Notes under the pieces: generated by a model
Told to the model about the DNA's origin: nothing
What the model saw: the letters and a program-made list of their open reading frames with translations, nothing else
Database searches by the model: none
Program-made: the position numbers and the translations under genes
Shown: piece by piece, positions 36,470 through 45,592 of the stretch
Layout of the letters: every line of letters starts with the position of its first letter
How positions within the stretch are numbered: position 1 is the stretch's first letter
Origin: Tepidimonas taiwanensis
Lineage (GTDB): Bacteria; Pseudomonadota; Gammaproteobacteria; Burkholderiales; Burkholderiaceae_C
Direction of reading: 5' to 3'
Length of the DNA stretch: 64,000 nt
Assembly: GCF_020162115.1 (NCBI RefSeq)
Contig: NZ_CP083911.1
Span: 1,612,001-1,676,000, forward strand

Positions 36470-38099
36470 TCGTCCCTGAAAAATTCATTTTCACGCCGCC
36501 CTTAGCCGCAGCTGGGCAGGGTTGGCGCCACTGGACTCGGTTGGCCGCCGCTGGGCGAGCCACCGGCCGATGAGGCGCACGGCCGCAATGAGGCGCAAAA
36601 AAGCTCGCCTCAAGAAGGGCACGCCCTTCTTCGTGATCATGCGCAGCAGCCAGCGGATGTTGTAGCCCGCCGCGCACAGCACCGCGTGCAGCCGGTCACC
36701 CTGCTCGCCCTTGAGGTGGCACCTGTCCATGCGGTGATCCTGCTTCAAGTGCCCGATGACCGGCTCGATGGCCTGGCGGCGCTTGAGCAGCTTGCGCTCC
36801 TGCTGCGTGAGGCGCTTGATCTTGCCGCGGTGCACCAGGCGCACATCCGCAATGTCGGCTTCCACCCCGCGGTAGCCCAGATCGGCAAACGCTGTGCTGG
36901 GCTTGATGCCAGTGTCCTGCATCAGGATCGTGGCCTGCTCCAGCTGCGCTTGCAGCGTGTGCCCGTCGTAGGGGTTGCCATGGAAGGCCCGGGCTGCGAC
37001 GATGAGGCTGTGCTTCAGGGTGCTGGCAATGCCGACCTTGACGCCGAACTCGTAAGGGCAGCGGGCCTTGCCCTTGTTGATGCACTCCACCTCCGGCGCG
37101 TGCCAGGCGTAGAGCTTTCGAGTCCCGTCGGCGGTCTTTCGGTTGGCAGTCTGCGCCACCAGACGCGCCGCCTTGTTGAGGGTGTGGCCAAGAGCACTCT
37201 GGATGGCCTGCCCCAGGCGGCTGGCCTTGCGCTCGATCTCGCGCTGCAGCCTGGCCACGATCGTGCGCTGGCGCTTGATGACCCGGCGCATGCGCGCAAA
37301 CTGCCGCGCGTGCGCATAGCGTCCTGCCTTGCGGGCCAGCTCCTTGCCTTCCTTGGCAAAGGTCTGCTTCAAGGCGATGCCGGCGGCCTTGGCCGCCTCC
37401 ACCAGCTTGGTGCGTGCCGTCTCCAGCAGCCGGCTGTCGGTGGGGTGCGCCACCGCCTTGGGTTGTACGGTGGTGTCCACCACCACGCGCTTGAGTTCCT
37501 GCGGCTTGATGAGTCCGGTTTCCACCGCCACGTTGATGGTCTGCGCCAAGAGTTCTTCCACGCCTTCTTCGCCCAGCAGCCGGCGAAACTTCACCAGCGT
37601 CGTGGCGTCGCACGGCCGGCGATGTTCAAAGTACGCCCGCCCCGAGAAGAACTGCCATGTGGGGGTTTCGCCCCAGCGCTCGACCACCCCTTCGTCCGAC
37701 TCGTTGAAGGCGTGCTTCAGATACAGCAGCGCGATCATCACGCGCAGCGGCACGCGGGGTCGGCCTGCGTTGGACGCCCGAGCTGCGCGCACCGGAGATT
37801 CGCCAAAGAGGTCCAGATCGGGCATCGCGACACCTGCGCGCGCTTTGCGCATGAACAGGTGCGACAGCCTTGCTTCCAACTCCTGCCACGGCATGCGTGA
37901 GGACAACACCGCCAGCGGATGGCGCAGGTCGATCATCTGATCGAGCCGGGCGCGGAAGAAGTCCTCGGTGGCGGGGCAGGCAAACATCGCAAAACTCCCA
38001 GAAAACGGCGCATCAGACCATCAAATCTGGGGGAAATTGTACTCGCAAACAGACAATAACACAAGAAAAATCATGCTGTTATGAATATTTCAGGGGCGA
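36470..38099 (-). mobile_element. IS5-like insertion sequence in the reverse transcriptase gene
   Basis: 1630 bp with 19-bp terminal inverted repeats matching at 17 positions (TCGTCCCTGAAAAATTCAT at 36470 and the complement of 38081-38099) and flanked by identical 8-bp target duplications CGAAGTAG at 36462-36469 and 38100-38107. One transposase gene fills it. An 8-bp duplication is long for IS5 relatives, so the family name is tentative. Intact ends and an open transposase suggest a recent, possibly still mobile insertion. Confidence 0.93.
36491..37987 (-). CDS. DDE transposase (IS5-like)
   Basis: 498-residue transposase: an N-terminal DUF772-type domain (RMPWQELEARLSHLF ... GRPRVPLRVMIALLYLKHAFNESDE), then a DDE catalytic core with the first Asp in VVVDTTVQPKAV, the second in AFADLGYRGVE and the Glu in QAIEPVIGHLKQDHRM. 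A long helical insert rich in Arg separates the first two. No frameshift or stop is seen, so the enzyme is probably functional. Confidence 0.92.
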   Translation of the reverse strand: MFACPATEDFFRARLDQMIDLRHPLAVLSSRMPWQELEARLSHLFMRKARAGVAMPDLDLFGESPVRAARASNAGRPRVPLRVMIALLYLKHAFNESDEGVVERWGETPTWQFFSGRAYFEHRRPCDATTLVKFRRLLGEEGVEELLAQTINVAVETGLIKPQELKRVVVDTTVQPKAVAHPTDSRLLETARTKLVEAAKAAGIALKQTFAKEGKELARKAGRYAHARQFARMRRVIKRQRTIVARLQREIERKASRLGQAIQSALGHTLNKAARLVAQTANRKTADGTRKLYAWHAPEVECINKGKARCPYEFGVKVGIASTLKHSLIVAARAFHGNPYDGHTLQAQLEQATILMQDTGIKPSTAFADLGYRGVEADIADVRLVHRGKIKRLTQQERKLLKRRQAIEPVIGHLKQDHRMDRCHLKGEQGDRLHAVLCAAGYNIRWLLRMITKKGVPFLRRAFLRLIAAVRLIGRWLAQRRPTESSGANPAQLRLRAA

Positions 38100-38574
38100 C
38101 GAAGTAGCTCTTGACGTCGATCTTGACGATGTAGGCGGCGTCGCCCCAGCGCCGCTTGGCGCGCCGCAAAAAGGCTTGCGTGCGCTGCACCGCCAGGTGT
38201 GTGCCTTTGCCCCTGCGACAGGCGTAGCTGTCGTGGATAAAGCGTCGCTCGAACGGCGGCTCGACCACGCGCACCAGGGCGTGATGCACGATGCGGTCGG
38301 GAAATGGCGGTGCGGTAATCTCGCGCCACTTGGGGTCTCGCACCCAGAAGCGCCGCGGCTCGCCAGGGCGCCAGGTGCCGCGCAGCAGGTGTTCGTGCAG
38401 GTTGATGAGGTTGGCTTCCAGGTCGTGCTCGAACGCGCGCACCTCTGGACGGTTGCGTTTGCCGCGTCGCGCCTCGCGCCATGCGGCGATCAGGTTGTCC
38501 CAGGCGGTAATGCGCCCAAAAAGATCGGCGGACGCCAGCACTTGGCCCGCGCCCGCCTGTTCACATTCGCCCAC
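38100..38574 (-). pseudogene. DGR reverse transcriptase, 5' fragment (split by IS)
   Basis: N-terminal part of the reverse transcriptase: LFGRITAWDNLIAAWREARRGKR, the LLRGTWRPG segment and VKIDVKSYF, which carries the first catalytic aspartate. The reading frame is cut 3 residues later by the IS. The start is uncertain: GTGs at 38574 and 38541 and an ATG at 38655 are in frame, none with a good ribosome-binding site. It lies directly after the template repeat, the usual DGR order. Confidence 0.88.
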
Positions 38575-38655
38575 GGGTGGGCAGGAGCGCGACCCCGAAG
38601 GATATGGCGCTGCCAGCGCAGCCGTGGCCGCGCCGTTTCTGGCCGTATCGTCCAT

Positions 38656-38757
38656 CGCCAGGCGGGCACCGATGTTGCTGTTCGCATTCGACGGGTCGTT
38701 GTTCACGTTCAGGTAGAACAGCCCGGCGTTCGCGCCGTTGCTCCAGTTGCCGCCGTT
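38656..38757 (-). repeat. DGR template repeat (TR)
   Basis: 102 bp on the minus strand, 34 triplets, rich in AAC triplets (25 adenines). It matches the variable repeat at 39194-39295 without gaps; all 15 mismatches are at TR adenines and none at the other 77 bases. The last 18 bp of shared sequence (TCGGTGCCCGCCTGGCGA) are identical and would serve as the initiation-of-homology segment. It sits between avd, whose stop overlaps it by 1 base, and the reverse transcriptase. Confidence 0.95.
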
Positions 38758-39185
38758 CATAGGTCGCACCCCTTCGCCTTGGCCGACTCGTGCTTGATCC
38801 ACGCGCCGACGCGGCGACCGATTTCCGCCGCGTGCCGACTCCACACCTCCAGCCGATTGGCGTTGATGTAGCCCAGCCGGTACGCCTTGCGGATGATTGT
38901 CTTGAGGACGTGCAGCTCGATGTCCAAATCGAACAGCGCGCCCGACTTGCTTTTGCGCTTCCACGCCACGGCGGTGAGGCGCTGCAAAGCTGTGACCTGC
39001 TGCCGCGCGGCAGCAGCCAGCCCATGGCGCTCGGTCTTCGGCCAGTTTTGCGTGATCTGATGCACGTACACGTCCATGTCTTCCAGTAACGTCAAAAGCT
39101 CGATGTAAGCCTCTGGCAACCTTTCTTCATACGCGCCGCGCGTCGGCGCGGCGCTTGACTCGTGACCCGTCATGTCGTGACTCAT
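38757..39185 (-). CDS. avd: DGR accessory variability determinant (Avd-like)
   Basis: 142 residues, almost entirely helical and basic, as in the Avd four-helix bundle that forms a pentamer and binds the reverse transcriptase and template RNA. Recognisable are YIELLTLLEDMDVYVHQITQNWPKTER and KSGALFDLDIELHVLKTIIRKAYRLGYI, with charged positions in the same pattern as Bordetella phage Avd. The ATG at 39185 overlaps the target gene stop (TGATG). Order target-avd-TR-RT is the classic DGR arrangement. Confidence 0.87.
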   Translation of the reverse strand: MSHDMTGHESSAAPTRGAYEERLPEAYIELLTLLEDMDVYVHQITQNWPKTERHGLAAAARQQVTALQRLTAVAWKRKSKSGALFDLDIELHVLKTIIRKAYRLGYINANRLEVWSRHAAEIGRRVGAWIKHESAKAKGCDL

Positions 39186-41179
39186 CACACCTTCGCCAGG
39201 CGGGCACCGAGGGTGCCGTTCGCATCCGACGGGGCGACGCCCACGGACAGGGAGAACAGCCCGGCGTCCGCGCCGTTGCTCCAGTAGCCGCCGTGGTAGG
39301 CGATGCGATCATCAGTGTTGGTGTTGCTCCAGAAATAATCGCCGGTCGAGCCGTTGGACTGCGTGCCATCGACGGTGGCCGGGACGATGATCCCCGCCGA
39401 CAGCAGTGTCGTGTCGAAGGTCACCGGGTACCCGCTGGACGTCAGCGCCGCTCGGCCCGTATTTACATAGCCGGTTGCGAAGTCCGACGTGGTGGTGTTG
39501 CCCGGCACGTTGTACTGCCAGCGCCACCAGTTGCCGCCGTTGCGCTTGATCCCATCGACCATTTGCCAGACGTTGCCCCAGAGACCGACGATGCCGCGCC
39601 AGGTGGCCTGTGCCACATCCGACGCATCGACGTTGGCTGCGGAGGATTGGCTGACACGCCCTTGGCCGATGAGCGATTGCGTGTCCAGCCCGCCCAGTTC
39701 GATGCTTGCGAGCATCTGGATGGCGGCAATGTCGTAGTCCGACCAAAGGCGAAATCCAGACACGCCACCTGTATTGCGGGCGTAGGCTTCGGCACGCGCC
39801 GTGGGGAAGTCCATGCTTACGCGCGGTGCCACACCTGGTACGGATTGCAGCTTGCCGCCAGAAGAGCTGGCTTGATACTTGCCAACCCAGACCTGATTCA
39901 TCTCAACGCCGCCCGCGCCGATGAAGGCAGGATGCACAGAGAATCCTGAGACAGGCTGGTCGGAGATCATCCAGTACACCTTGCCAGCATGAGGGCCAGA
40001 CGGCACGGCTCCTGCCTTGAACCAGAATTTAGGGATTCGCACCATCGCTTGCCCGTCGATGGTCTGCGTGACGATGCCAGCGTAGGTCGGGTGGTTGTTG
40101 AAATACGCAGCGCCGGGGTTGCTGATGGTGTTGAAGTCTTTGTCAATGCGGCTGTAGGTGCCCGCGCCGCCGCCGGTGGCAACTTGCAGGAGGCCAATGA
40201 TCAGCGCAAATTGCGCCTTGGTCGTGGCTTGAATAAAGCCGACGGCAGACGCGCCCAGCGTCGCTCCGTTATGAATAGCCTCGAACCGATACTGGGTATT
40301 TTCTTGCAGGATGCCGTTCGGCACGACGATTTGCGTCAGATTGGCCGTGTCATTAACCGACTCCCACACAACAACACCGTCAGAGACCCGACGCGCGCGC
40401 CACGTCGTCGATGCGTGAGTGTCGGGAGCGCCTGCGGTCTGGAAAGCACTGGTGCCAATCAGCGGCGACTCTGGCACGTCAGACGGTGATCCGGTCACGG
40501 TAACAGTTGGCGGCAGAACCGATGCAGGCAAGATCTGCATGGTCACTGACCTAGACCCTGCTCCGCGCTGAATAGTGAGCTTGGCCGTACCACCGGATGG
40601 CACCGTAGCTGGCGCGGTATAGGTGATCGTCGCGCCAGACCTACTCACCGTGCCGTGCGATGCGGTCACGGTGTACGCATCGAAATCGTCCAGATCGGTG
40701 ATCGTCAACGTCACCGTCGTGGTCACGTAGGCCGATGTGGGGCCGGTGATGGAGATAGGCGGCGCGACGCCAAGCGCCGCACGTGCGGCAGCCGCATCAG
40801 CGGCAGTCAGCACCGAACGGCCGACGGCGGTGCTATCGGAAATTTGACTGGCTTGGTGGGTGTGGGATGCGATGGCCGCATCAAGCTGCGCCTGCGTGGC
40901 CAGGTTGCCGACGTTGCCGATGGCCGACAGTAGCTCGTCGCGGCGCTGCGTGAGTTCGTCGAGCATGGCGTTGACGGCGCTCATGGCCGGGCCGATCAGC
41001 GTATCGATGCGGGCCAGGCCAAAGCGCGTCAGGTCATCGATGACGCCTTGCAGGTCGGCGCGACGGCCTTCGAGTTCGGCGATGCGGGCGTCGATGTCCG
41101 CCAGCACCGGGTTGAAGTAGTCCTCCGCCAGCAGCGTGACGCCATCGCGCATGCGGTAGGCTTCGAAGCGCGTGGGCAT
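39185..41179 (-). CDS. DGR target: tail fibre/receptor-binding protein with C-type lectin fold
   Basis: 664 residues. The N-terminal 130 residues are a helical attachment region with AAAARAALGVAP, a common tail-fibre motif, followed by Ig-like beta domains (about 140-320). From about residue 390 the C terminus has the formylglycine-enzyme/C-type lectin-like fold (IPKFWFKAG, WVGKYQASSS, GLWGNVWQMVDG, NWWRWQYN) that ends in the variable repeat. It probably binds the host surface; the DGR would diversify its binding face. Confidence 0.9.
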   Translation of the reverse strand: MPTRFEAYRMRDGVTLLAEDYFNPVLADIDARIAELEGRRADLQGVIDDLTRFGLARIDTLIGPAMSAVNAMLDELTQRRDELLSAIGNVGNLATQAQLDAAIASHTHQASQISDSTAVGRSVLTAADAAAARAALGVAPPISITGPTSAYVTTTVTLTITDLDDFDAYTVTASHGTVSRSGATITYTAPATVPSGGTAKLTIQRGAGSRSVTMQILPASVLPPTVTVTGSPSDVPESPLIGTSAFQTAGAPDTHASTTWRARRVSDGVVVWESVNDTANLTQIVVPNGILQENTQYRFEAIHNGATLGASAVGFIQATTKAQFALIIGLLQVATGGGAGTYSRIDKDFNTISNPGAAYFNNHPTYAGIVTQTIDGQAMVRIPKFWFKAGAVPSGPHAGKVYWMISDQPVSGFSVHPAFIGAGGVEMNQVWVGKYQASSSGGKLQSVPGVAPRVSMDFPTARAEAYARNTGGVSGFRLWSDYDIAAIQMLASIELGGLDTQSLIGQGRVSQSSAANVDASDVAQATWRGIVGLWGNVWQMVDGIKRNGGNWWRWQYNVPGNTTTSDFATGYVNTGRAALTSSGYPVTFDTTLLSAGIIVPATVDGTQSNGSTGDYFWSNTNTDDRIAYHGGYWSNGADAGLFSLSVGVAPSDANGTLGARLAKV
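39194..39295 (-). repeat. DGR variable repeat (VR)
   Basis: The last 34 sense codons but two of the target gene (HGGYWSNGADAGLF to GARLA) are homologous to the template repeat. Twelve codons differ, by 15 single-base changes, every one at a template adenine: A to C, G or T. Example: AAC in TR reads CAC, TAC, GAC, TCC, GGC, GTC and ACC in VR. This is the signature of adenine-specific mutagenic retrohoming. Confidence 0.95.
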
Positions 41180-41193
41180 GGGTCAGTCTCCCG

Positions 41194-43434
41194 TCACAGC
41201 GCCAGGTCGTAGCGCTCGGCCACGTGCCACGGCGCGGCAGCCGTCACGCCAGTGCCCTCGATGCGGATGCGGTAGCTCGTGGTGGCCGCAGGCGTGAACC
41301 TATACTCGCGCCAGCGGCTGCGGCCGTCGACGATCTCGTCGCGGTAGCTCGCCGCCGTCACCGGCGAGCCGCCGATGATGAGCTTGCAGTCCACGGTGTG
41401 GCCGGCGGCCGGCGAGAAGTCTTCCAGCAGCAGCCGCACGCGGATGTTGCTGGAGGCCTGCGCCAGCGTGCGGGCGGTGCTGATGTGCACGAAAGACGTG
41501 CCGCGGCGGCGCACGGTCACCTGCGCGGTGCCGTGGCGCACAGCGGGCATCAGGTCGGTGGTGCCGATGAACACCGCGCGCAGCGGCACCAAGGCCGCGC
41601 CGCCGAACTGCGGCGCGCTCTCCGTCGTGACGGGGCGCCACATGCCGCCCGTCTGGTACTCCCACACCAGGCGGCAGCCAGCCGGAACGGCGCTCTCGTA
41701 GAGCATGTCCAGCTCCTGAATACCTCCGGCGAGTTGCAGCGGCTGCATCTGCACCACGGCGCGCGGCGAGGTGAACCGCGCGAAGTTCAGTCGCAGCATC
41801 AGATCGCGCTCGGCGGCCGCGGTGAAGTACGCGCCGTCCTGGGCGTACATCAAGAGGCCCTGCGTGTACTCGGTGCCGGCGGTGTAGCCCACGCGGTGCG
41901 CGGCGCCGGAGGCCAGCACGATGGCGTAGCGCTTGCCGGATTCGACGAGCAGCGGGTCGGGCAGCGTGACCTTGAGCCAGCCGGCCGTCACGGCGCCGGG
42001 GGCGAGCGTGGCGCGCGAGAGCACCTTGGTGATGTCTGGCTGACCGAGCGCTGCCTCGGTGACCAGCACCGTGAGGCCGCCCGCCGGATCGGCGCTGGTG
42101 ACGAAGACTTCCAGCGACGTCAGCCAGCCGGTCTGCGCCATCAGCACCGTCTGCGCCAGAATCGAGCCCTGCACCGTGTGGGTGGTGGTCACGATGTCCC
42201 AGTACGGCTCTTCCCAGTGGTCGATCCACACGCGCGTCACACGCACGAAGGCGTGCCGCAGCGCCGCCTGCCGGTCGGCCGGATCGACCAGCCAGGTCTC
42301 ATCGCCTCGGCGCAGGATGCCGCTCACCGGGTCATAGACGCCGGAGCGCCAGAACGCGCTGTTGGTGCAGTAGGTCAGCGTCTCCCCGTAGCGGATGCGC
42401 TCGCGGCTCATGCTGCGCTGCGTGGCGCTCAGCGTCTGGTACTGGTAGGCGTTGATGGCCATCTCGCCAGCGCGCGTCTCCATGCGCAGGCGGGTGATCT
42501 CCTCGTAGGCCGGCAGCAACAGCCCGTTGGCCGACACGCGCGCCTCGGGGTCCATGGGGTTGAGCAGCGAAAGCGCACCGGTCTGGCTGGCCACGACGGC
42601 CGGACGGATGCCCTCGCGCACGTCTGCGCTGTAGCCGGACTGCGCCGGATCGGATTCGTCCTCGTTCAGGTAGTGGTCGGCGCCGTAGAACGTGTAGTCG
42701 TCCGGGATCTCCATGCGCTCCTTGAGCTTGGCCATGTCCATGCCGAGCTGCACCACGTGCTCGATGCTGGCGCGGGTCTGCAGGTCGGAGCCCAGCCCGG
42801 CGATGTCGCTCATGATGTGCGCGATGCGCGGCTCGGCGCTGGCGATCCAGCCCTCGGCGGCGCGCAGGCGCTGATCGACGGCGAACAGGTTGGGCAGCTT
42901 GCGGCTGGTCGCGAGCACCACTTCCTGGATGCCGGTGGGCGAAAGTCGCACGTGCGCCAAGAGCGTGTAGCCGGTCGGCGGCTCGGGGCGCTCGGGCGTG
43001 GGGCTTTCCAGCCCCTGCGCGATGTGGATCACAGCCACGCGGCGGCGCTGCATGGCCACGGCCTCGGGCTCCACCTCGCGCGTTTGCAGGTCGATCAGGA
43101 AGTCGCGCGGCTGGATGTCGGTGTCCTCCTCTTGCCCGAAGGCGGAGACGGCCAGCCACTTGCTGTCCTGCAAGGGCAGCATGGCAAAGACCGAGTGCAC
43201 CTGGGCGCTCTCGATGGCAAACACCTTGCCGCTAGAGCCGTCGTACAGGCGGCCCGGCGCCACTTCGATCTCGGTGGCGCTGCGCGCGGTGACGGTCAGC
43301 CCGACGAACTGACGCTCGGGCGTGATGGCGTCCGTCACCAGGTGGCGCTGCGCCTCATCCATCCAGCCTTGCGTGTTGTTGAGGTCGGCGGCTTGCAGCT
43401 CCTGCCGGTCGCGGTAGATGACCTGTTGTTCCAT
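41194..43434 (-). CDS. Large structural tail/baseplate protein (DUF4815-like)
   Basis: 746 residues, function not certain. The N-terminal part (QVIYRDRQELQAADLNNTQGWMDEAQRH) and the VEPGRLYDG-like segment resemble DUF4815 proteins found between tail protein I and fibre genes in myoviruses. The C-terminal third is beta-rich with sandwich-like repeats, suggesting surface exposure. It probably connects the baseplate with the receptor-binding protein encoded next. Confidence 0.75.
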   Translation of the reverse strand: MEQQVIYRDRQELQAADLNNTQGWMDEAQRHLVTDAITPERQFVGLTVTARSATEIEVAPGRLYDGSSGKVFAIESAQVHSVFAMLPLQDSKWLAVSAFGQEEDTDIQPRDFLIDLQTREVEPEAVAMQRRRVAVIHIAQGLESPTPERPEPPTGYTLLAHVRLSPTGIQEVVLATSRKLPNLFAVDQRLRAAEGWIASAEPRIAHIMSDIAGLGSDLQTRASIEHVVQLGMDMAKLKERMEIPDDYTFYGADHYLNEDESDPAQSGYSADVREGIRPAVVASQTGALSLLNPMDPEARVSANGLLLPAYEEITRLRMETRAGEMAINAYQYQTLSATQRSMSRERIRYGETLTYCTNSAFWRSGVYDPVSGILRRGDETWLVDPADRQAALRHAFVRVTRVWIDHWEEPYWDIVTTTHTVQGSILAQTVLMAQTGWLTSLEVFVTSADPAGGLTVLVTEAALGQPDITKVLSRATLAPGAVTAGWLKVTLPDPLLVESGKRYAIVLASGAAHRVGYTAGTEYTQGLLMYAQDGAYFTAAAERDLMLRLNFARFTSPRAVVQMQPLQLAGGIQELDMLYESAVPAGCRLVWEYQTGGMWRPVTTESAPQFGGAALVPLRAVFIGTTDLMPAVRHGTAQVTVRRRGTSFVHISTARTLAQASSNIRVRLLLEDFSPAAGHTVDCKLIIGGSPVTAASYRDEIVDGRSRWREYRFTPAATTSYRIRIEGTGVTAAAPWHVAERYDLAL

Positions 43435-43437
43435 CGA

Positions 43438-44655
43438 TTAGCTCCTGAGGATGGTCTGGCCGGCCAGCACGCCGCCGGCCTTGTGGATTCGGGAGGCGCG
43501 CGCGGTGCCATGCAGGCGGGTGCGCACCAGCACCTTGTCGTGCGCAGCGCGCGCCCAGTCCATGGCCGCGAGCACCGGCGCGATGCGCTCGCGCGCGTCG
43601 CCCATCGAGAGCGCTGCACGCATGGCGGTGGAGGCAATGGCCATCGGCAGCCGCCTGGGCGGCATGCGCACGTGCGCCAGCGCCACGAACGGCGGGCTGG
43701 TCAGGCGCGTGAAGCCCAGATAGGTCGGCCCGTGCTTCGGGCGCGCGGCCACGGCCGGATCGTGCAGCCGGATGCGGTGATAGAGCCGCGCCGTGGCGTC
43801 CGAGCGCACGGTGTGCGCGCCACCCAGCGTCGCGCCGAATGCGAGCACGCCCGCGCGGGGCACACGCTCGGCCACCAGCTCCACGTCCGGCGACAGCGGC
43901 GACAGCGACGGCGCGGTCTGGCGCAGCGTCAGCAGGTGCACGCGCTCGCGGTAGCTCACGCGCGCGATGCGCCACAGCCTGGCGCTCGCATCGGCGCGGC
44001 TGACCTGACCGGCTAGCGGATCGCCGATCACCTGCCCCACGGCCACGGCGCGCCGTGCCAGATCTACGGTGCCGCTGGCATCGTTGTCCAGCGTCGTCCA
44101 GCCGTGACTGGTGAGCGCCTCCGTGCGGCCATCGGGCCAGACGATCTCGGCCGCGATGGCCGAGCGCGCCATCGCGGCGGTGCGGGCGGGCGGCTCGGCG
44201 GGATGGCCGACGAAGGCGCGGCCCAGCATCAGGCCCTCTGCTCCGCTCCTGCGCCGATGCGTGCGGATACGCATCTGCGGGTGTGCATCCAGCCACTGGC
44301 GGCGGCTCGCCTCGTCCCAGAAGCCGAGGAAGGTTTTCGCGGGCGGCATCTCCAGCCGCGCGATGTGCGCGCCAGCCAGCCTGGCGAGCTCGCGCAGCCC
44401 CTTCGGGGTGCCGATGAGCGCATGCAGCCTGGGGCTGTATTGAATGAGCGCGCGGCGGCTGGCATCGTCGCCGGGCCACACGGGCGGCAGGTCTTCGCCC
44501 GCGCCCAGGTGCGGCAGCAGCGCGGCCGGGATGCGTGCCGGGTCGGCCAGCGTGGAAAGCACCTCCGCGCCGGGCGTCCACGGGCCGATGGCGCGGCTGA
44601 TGTCGCGCTCGATCTCGGTGGCCGCCAGCGGCAGGAGGTCTGCGCGCTCAGTCAT
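43438..44655 (-). CDS. Tail protein I (baseplate wedge to fibre)
   Basis: 405 residues. N terminus has the P2 gpI family pattern (LLPLAATEIERDISRAI ... PPVWPGDDASRRALIQYSPRLHALIGTPKGLRELARLAG), followed by a long beta-rich C-terminal extension not present in P2 gpI (about 180 residues). It overlaps the J gene by 8 bp, as in the P2 J-I order. Confidence 0.85.
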   Translation of the reverse strand: MTERADLLPLAATEIERDISRAIGPWTPGAEVLSTLADPARIPAALLPHLGAGEDLPPVWPGDDASRRALIQYSPRLHALIGTPKGLRELARLAGAHIARLEMPPAKTFLGFWDEASRRQWLDAHPQMRIRTHRRRSGAEGLMLGRAFVGHPAEPPARTAAMARSAIAAEIVWPDGRTEALTSHGWTTLDNDASGTVDLARRAVAVGQVIGDPLAGQVSRADASARLWRIARVSYRERVHLLTLRQTAPSLSPLSPDVELVAERVPRAGVLAFGATLGGAHTVRSDATARLYHRIRLHDPAVAARPKHGPTYLGFTRLTSPPFVALAHVRMPPRRLPMAIASTAMRAALSMGDARERIAPVLAAMDWARAAHDKVLVRTRLHGTARASRIHKAGGVLAGQTILRS

Positions 44656-45592
44656 GACGCGCCTCCGTGAGGATCGTCACCGCGGTGACGGCGGCGATCT
44701 CGCCTTGCCCCACGGACACATCCGCCGTCGGCTGCGCGAGGACCACATCGCGCAGGCCTTCGCCCATGAGGGCGGCCGTGATCTGCGCGCGCGTCAGGTC
44801 CACGCGGAAGCGCATCTGCGCGGCCAGCGCCATGAGCCGTGCGCGCGCCTGAGCCGCCAGCAGCGCGCCGTCCGGCCCTGGAGGGTGCACGAGCGTCGCG
44901 ACCACCTGCACCGGCTTGACGGTGGCGGTCGTCACGTCCACCTCCACCGACAGCGGGCGCACGTCCTCCGCGAGCAGCGCGGCGGCCACCTGCGCGACGA
45001 TGGCGTCCGCCGCCGTCGCCGCGCGCCAGCGCATGGGCGTGGCTGCGTCGTGCTGCGGGTGGCGGCCAAAGAGCGCCTCGCCGATGGCCGCCTGCGCCTC
45101 GGTCATGGCGGCGGCCTGCGCGGCTACGCGCGCCAGCAGGCAGACCTTGACGCGCCCAGGGCGGTCGGCCCACACGTCCACCTGCCGGATGTCGGTCGAG
45201 ACCGACAGCGCGCGCAGCATCCAGCTCTGGCGGCTGCCAGCCGCCGACAGCGCGTGATAGCCGATCAGCACGCGGCGGCGGAATCGCTCATCATCCTCGC
45301 CCGGCAGGCGGGCAAGGTCGTAGCGGGCCGCGAGATTGTCGAGGTCGGCGCCGGTGGCCCACGGCAGCATCACGGCGCGCGCGGCGTCGTTGACGCGCTG
45401 GCGCAGCACCATCTCCCGCCACGCGGCCACCTCCAGCAGTTTGGTCAGCGGCTCGGACTCCAGCGCCAGCACCGGCTCCAGCTCCGGCGCGCGCGCGATG
45501 AGATCGGCCTTGAGCGCGGCCAGCACCGCCTCATAGTCCAGCGGCTCGACCACTTGCGGCGCGGGCAGGCGCGACAGGTCGATCACTGACAT
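44648..45592 (-). CDS. Baseplate assembly protein J
   Basis: 314 residues of the P2 gpJ family: LIARAPELEPVLALESEPLTKLLEVAAWREM at the N terminus, ANLDNLAARYDLARLPGEDDERFRRRV in the middle and a C-terminal DVVLAQPTADVSVGQGE. It builds the wedges of the baseplate. It overlaps V by 10 bp and I by 8 bp. Confidence 0.93.
   Translation of the reverse strand: MSVIDLSRLPAPQVVEPLDYEAVLAALKADLIARAPELEPVLALESEPLTKLLEVAAWREMVLRQRVNDAARAVMLPWATGADLDNLAARYDLARLPGEDDERFRRRVLIGYHALSAAGSRQSWMLRALSVSTDIRQVDVWADRPGRVKVCLLARVAAQAAAMTEAQAAIGEALFGRHPQHDAATPMRWRAATAADAIVAQVAAALLAEDVRPLSVEVDVTTATVKPVQVVATLVHPPGPDGALLAAQARARLMALAAQMRFRVDLTRAQITAALMGEGLRDVVLAQPTADVSVGQGEIAAVTAVTILTEARHD

Noticed and set aside
38656..38760. 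Template repeat as the coding start of the reverse transcriptase (ATG at 38760)
   Set aside because: The frame is open, but the segment is explained as a template repeat by its adenine-specific relation to VR; the RT homology begins only at about LFGRITAWDN, well downstream.
39194..39295. VR and TR as an ordinary duplicated fibre segment
   Set aside because: Random divergence would not put all 15 changes on adenines of one copy, and adjacent Avd and RT genes explain the pattern.
41224..44016. Plus-strand open frame of 930 codons antisense to the fibre and tail I genes
   Set aside because: His/Arg/Ala/Gly-rich translation with no family resemblance, opposite two tail genes in correct operon order.
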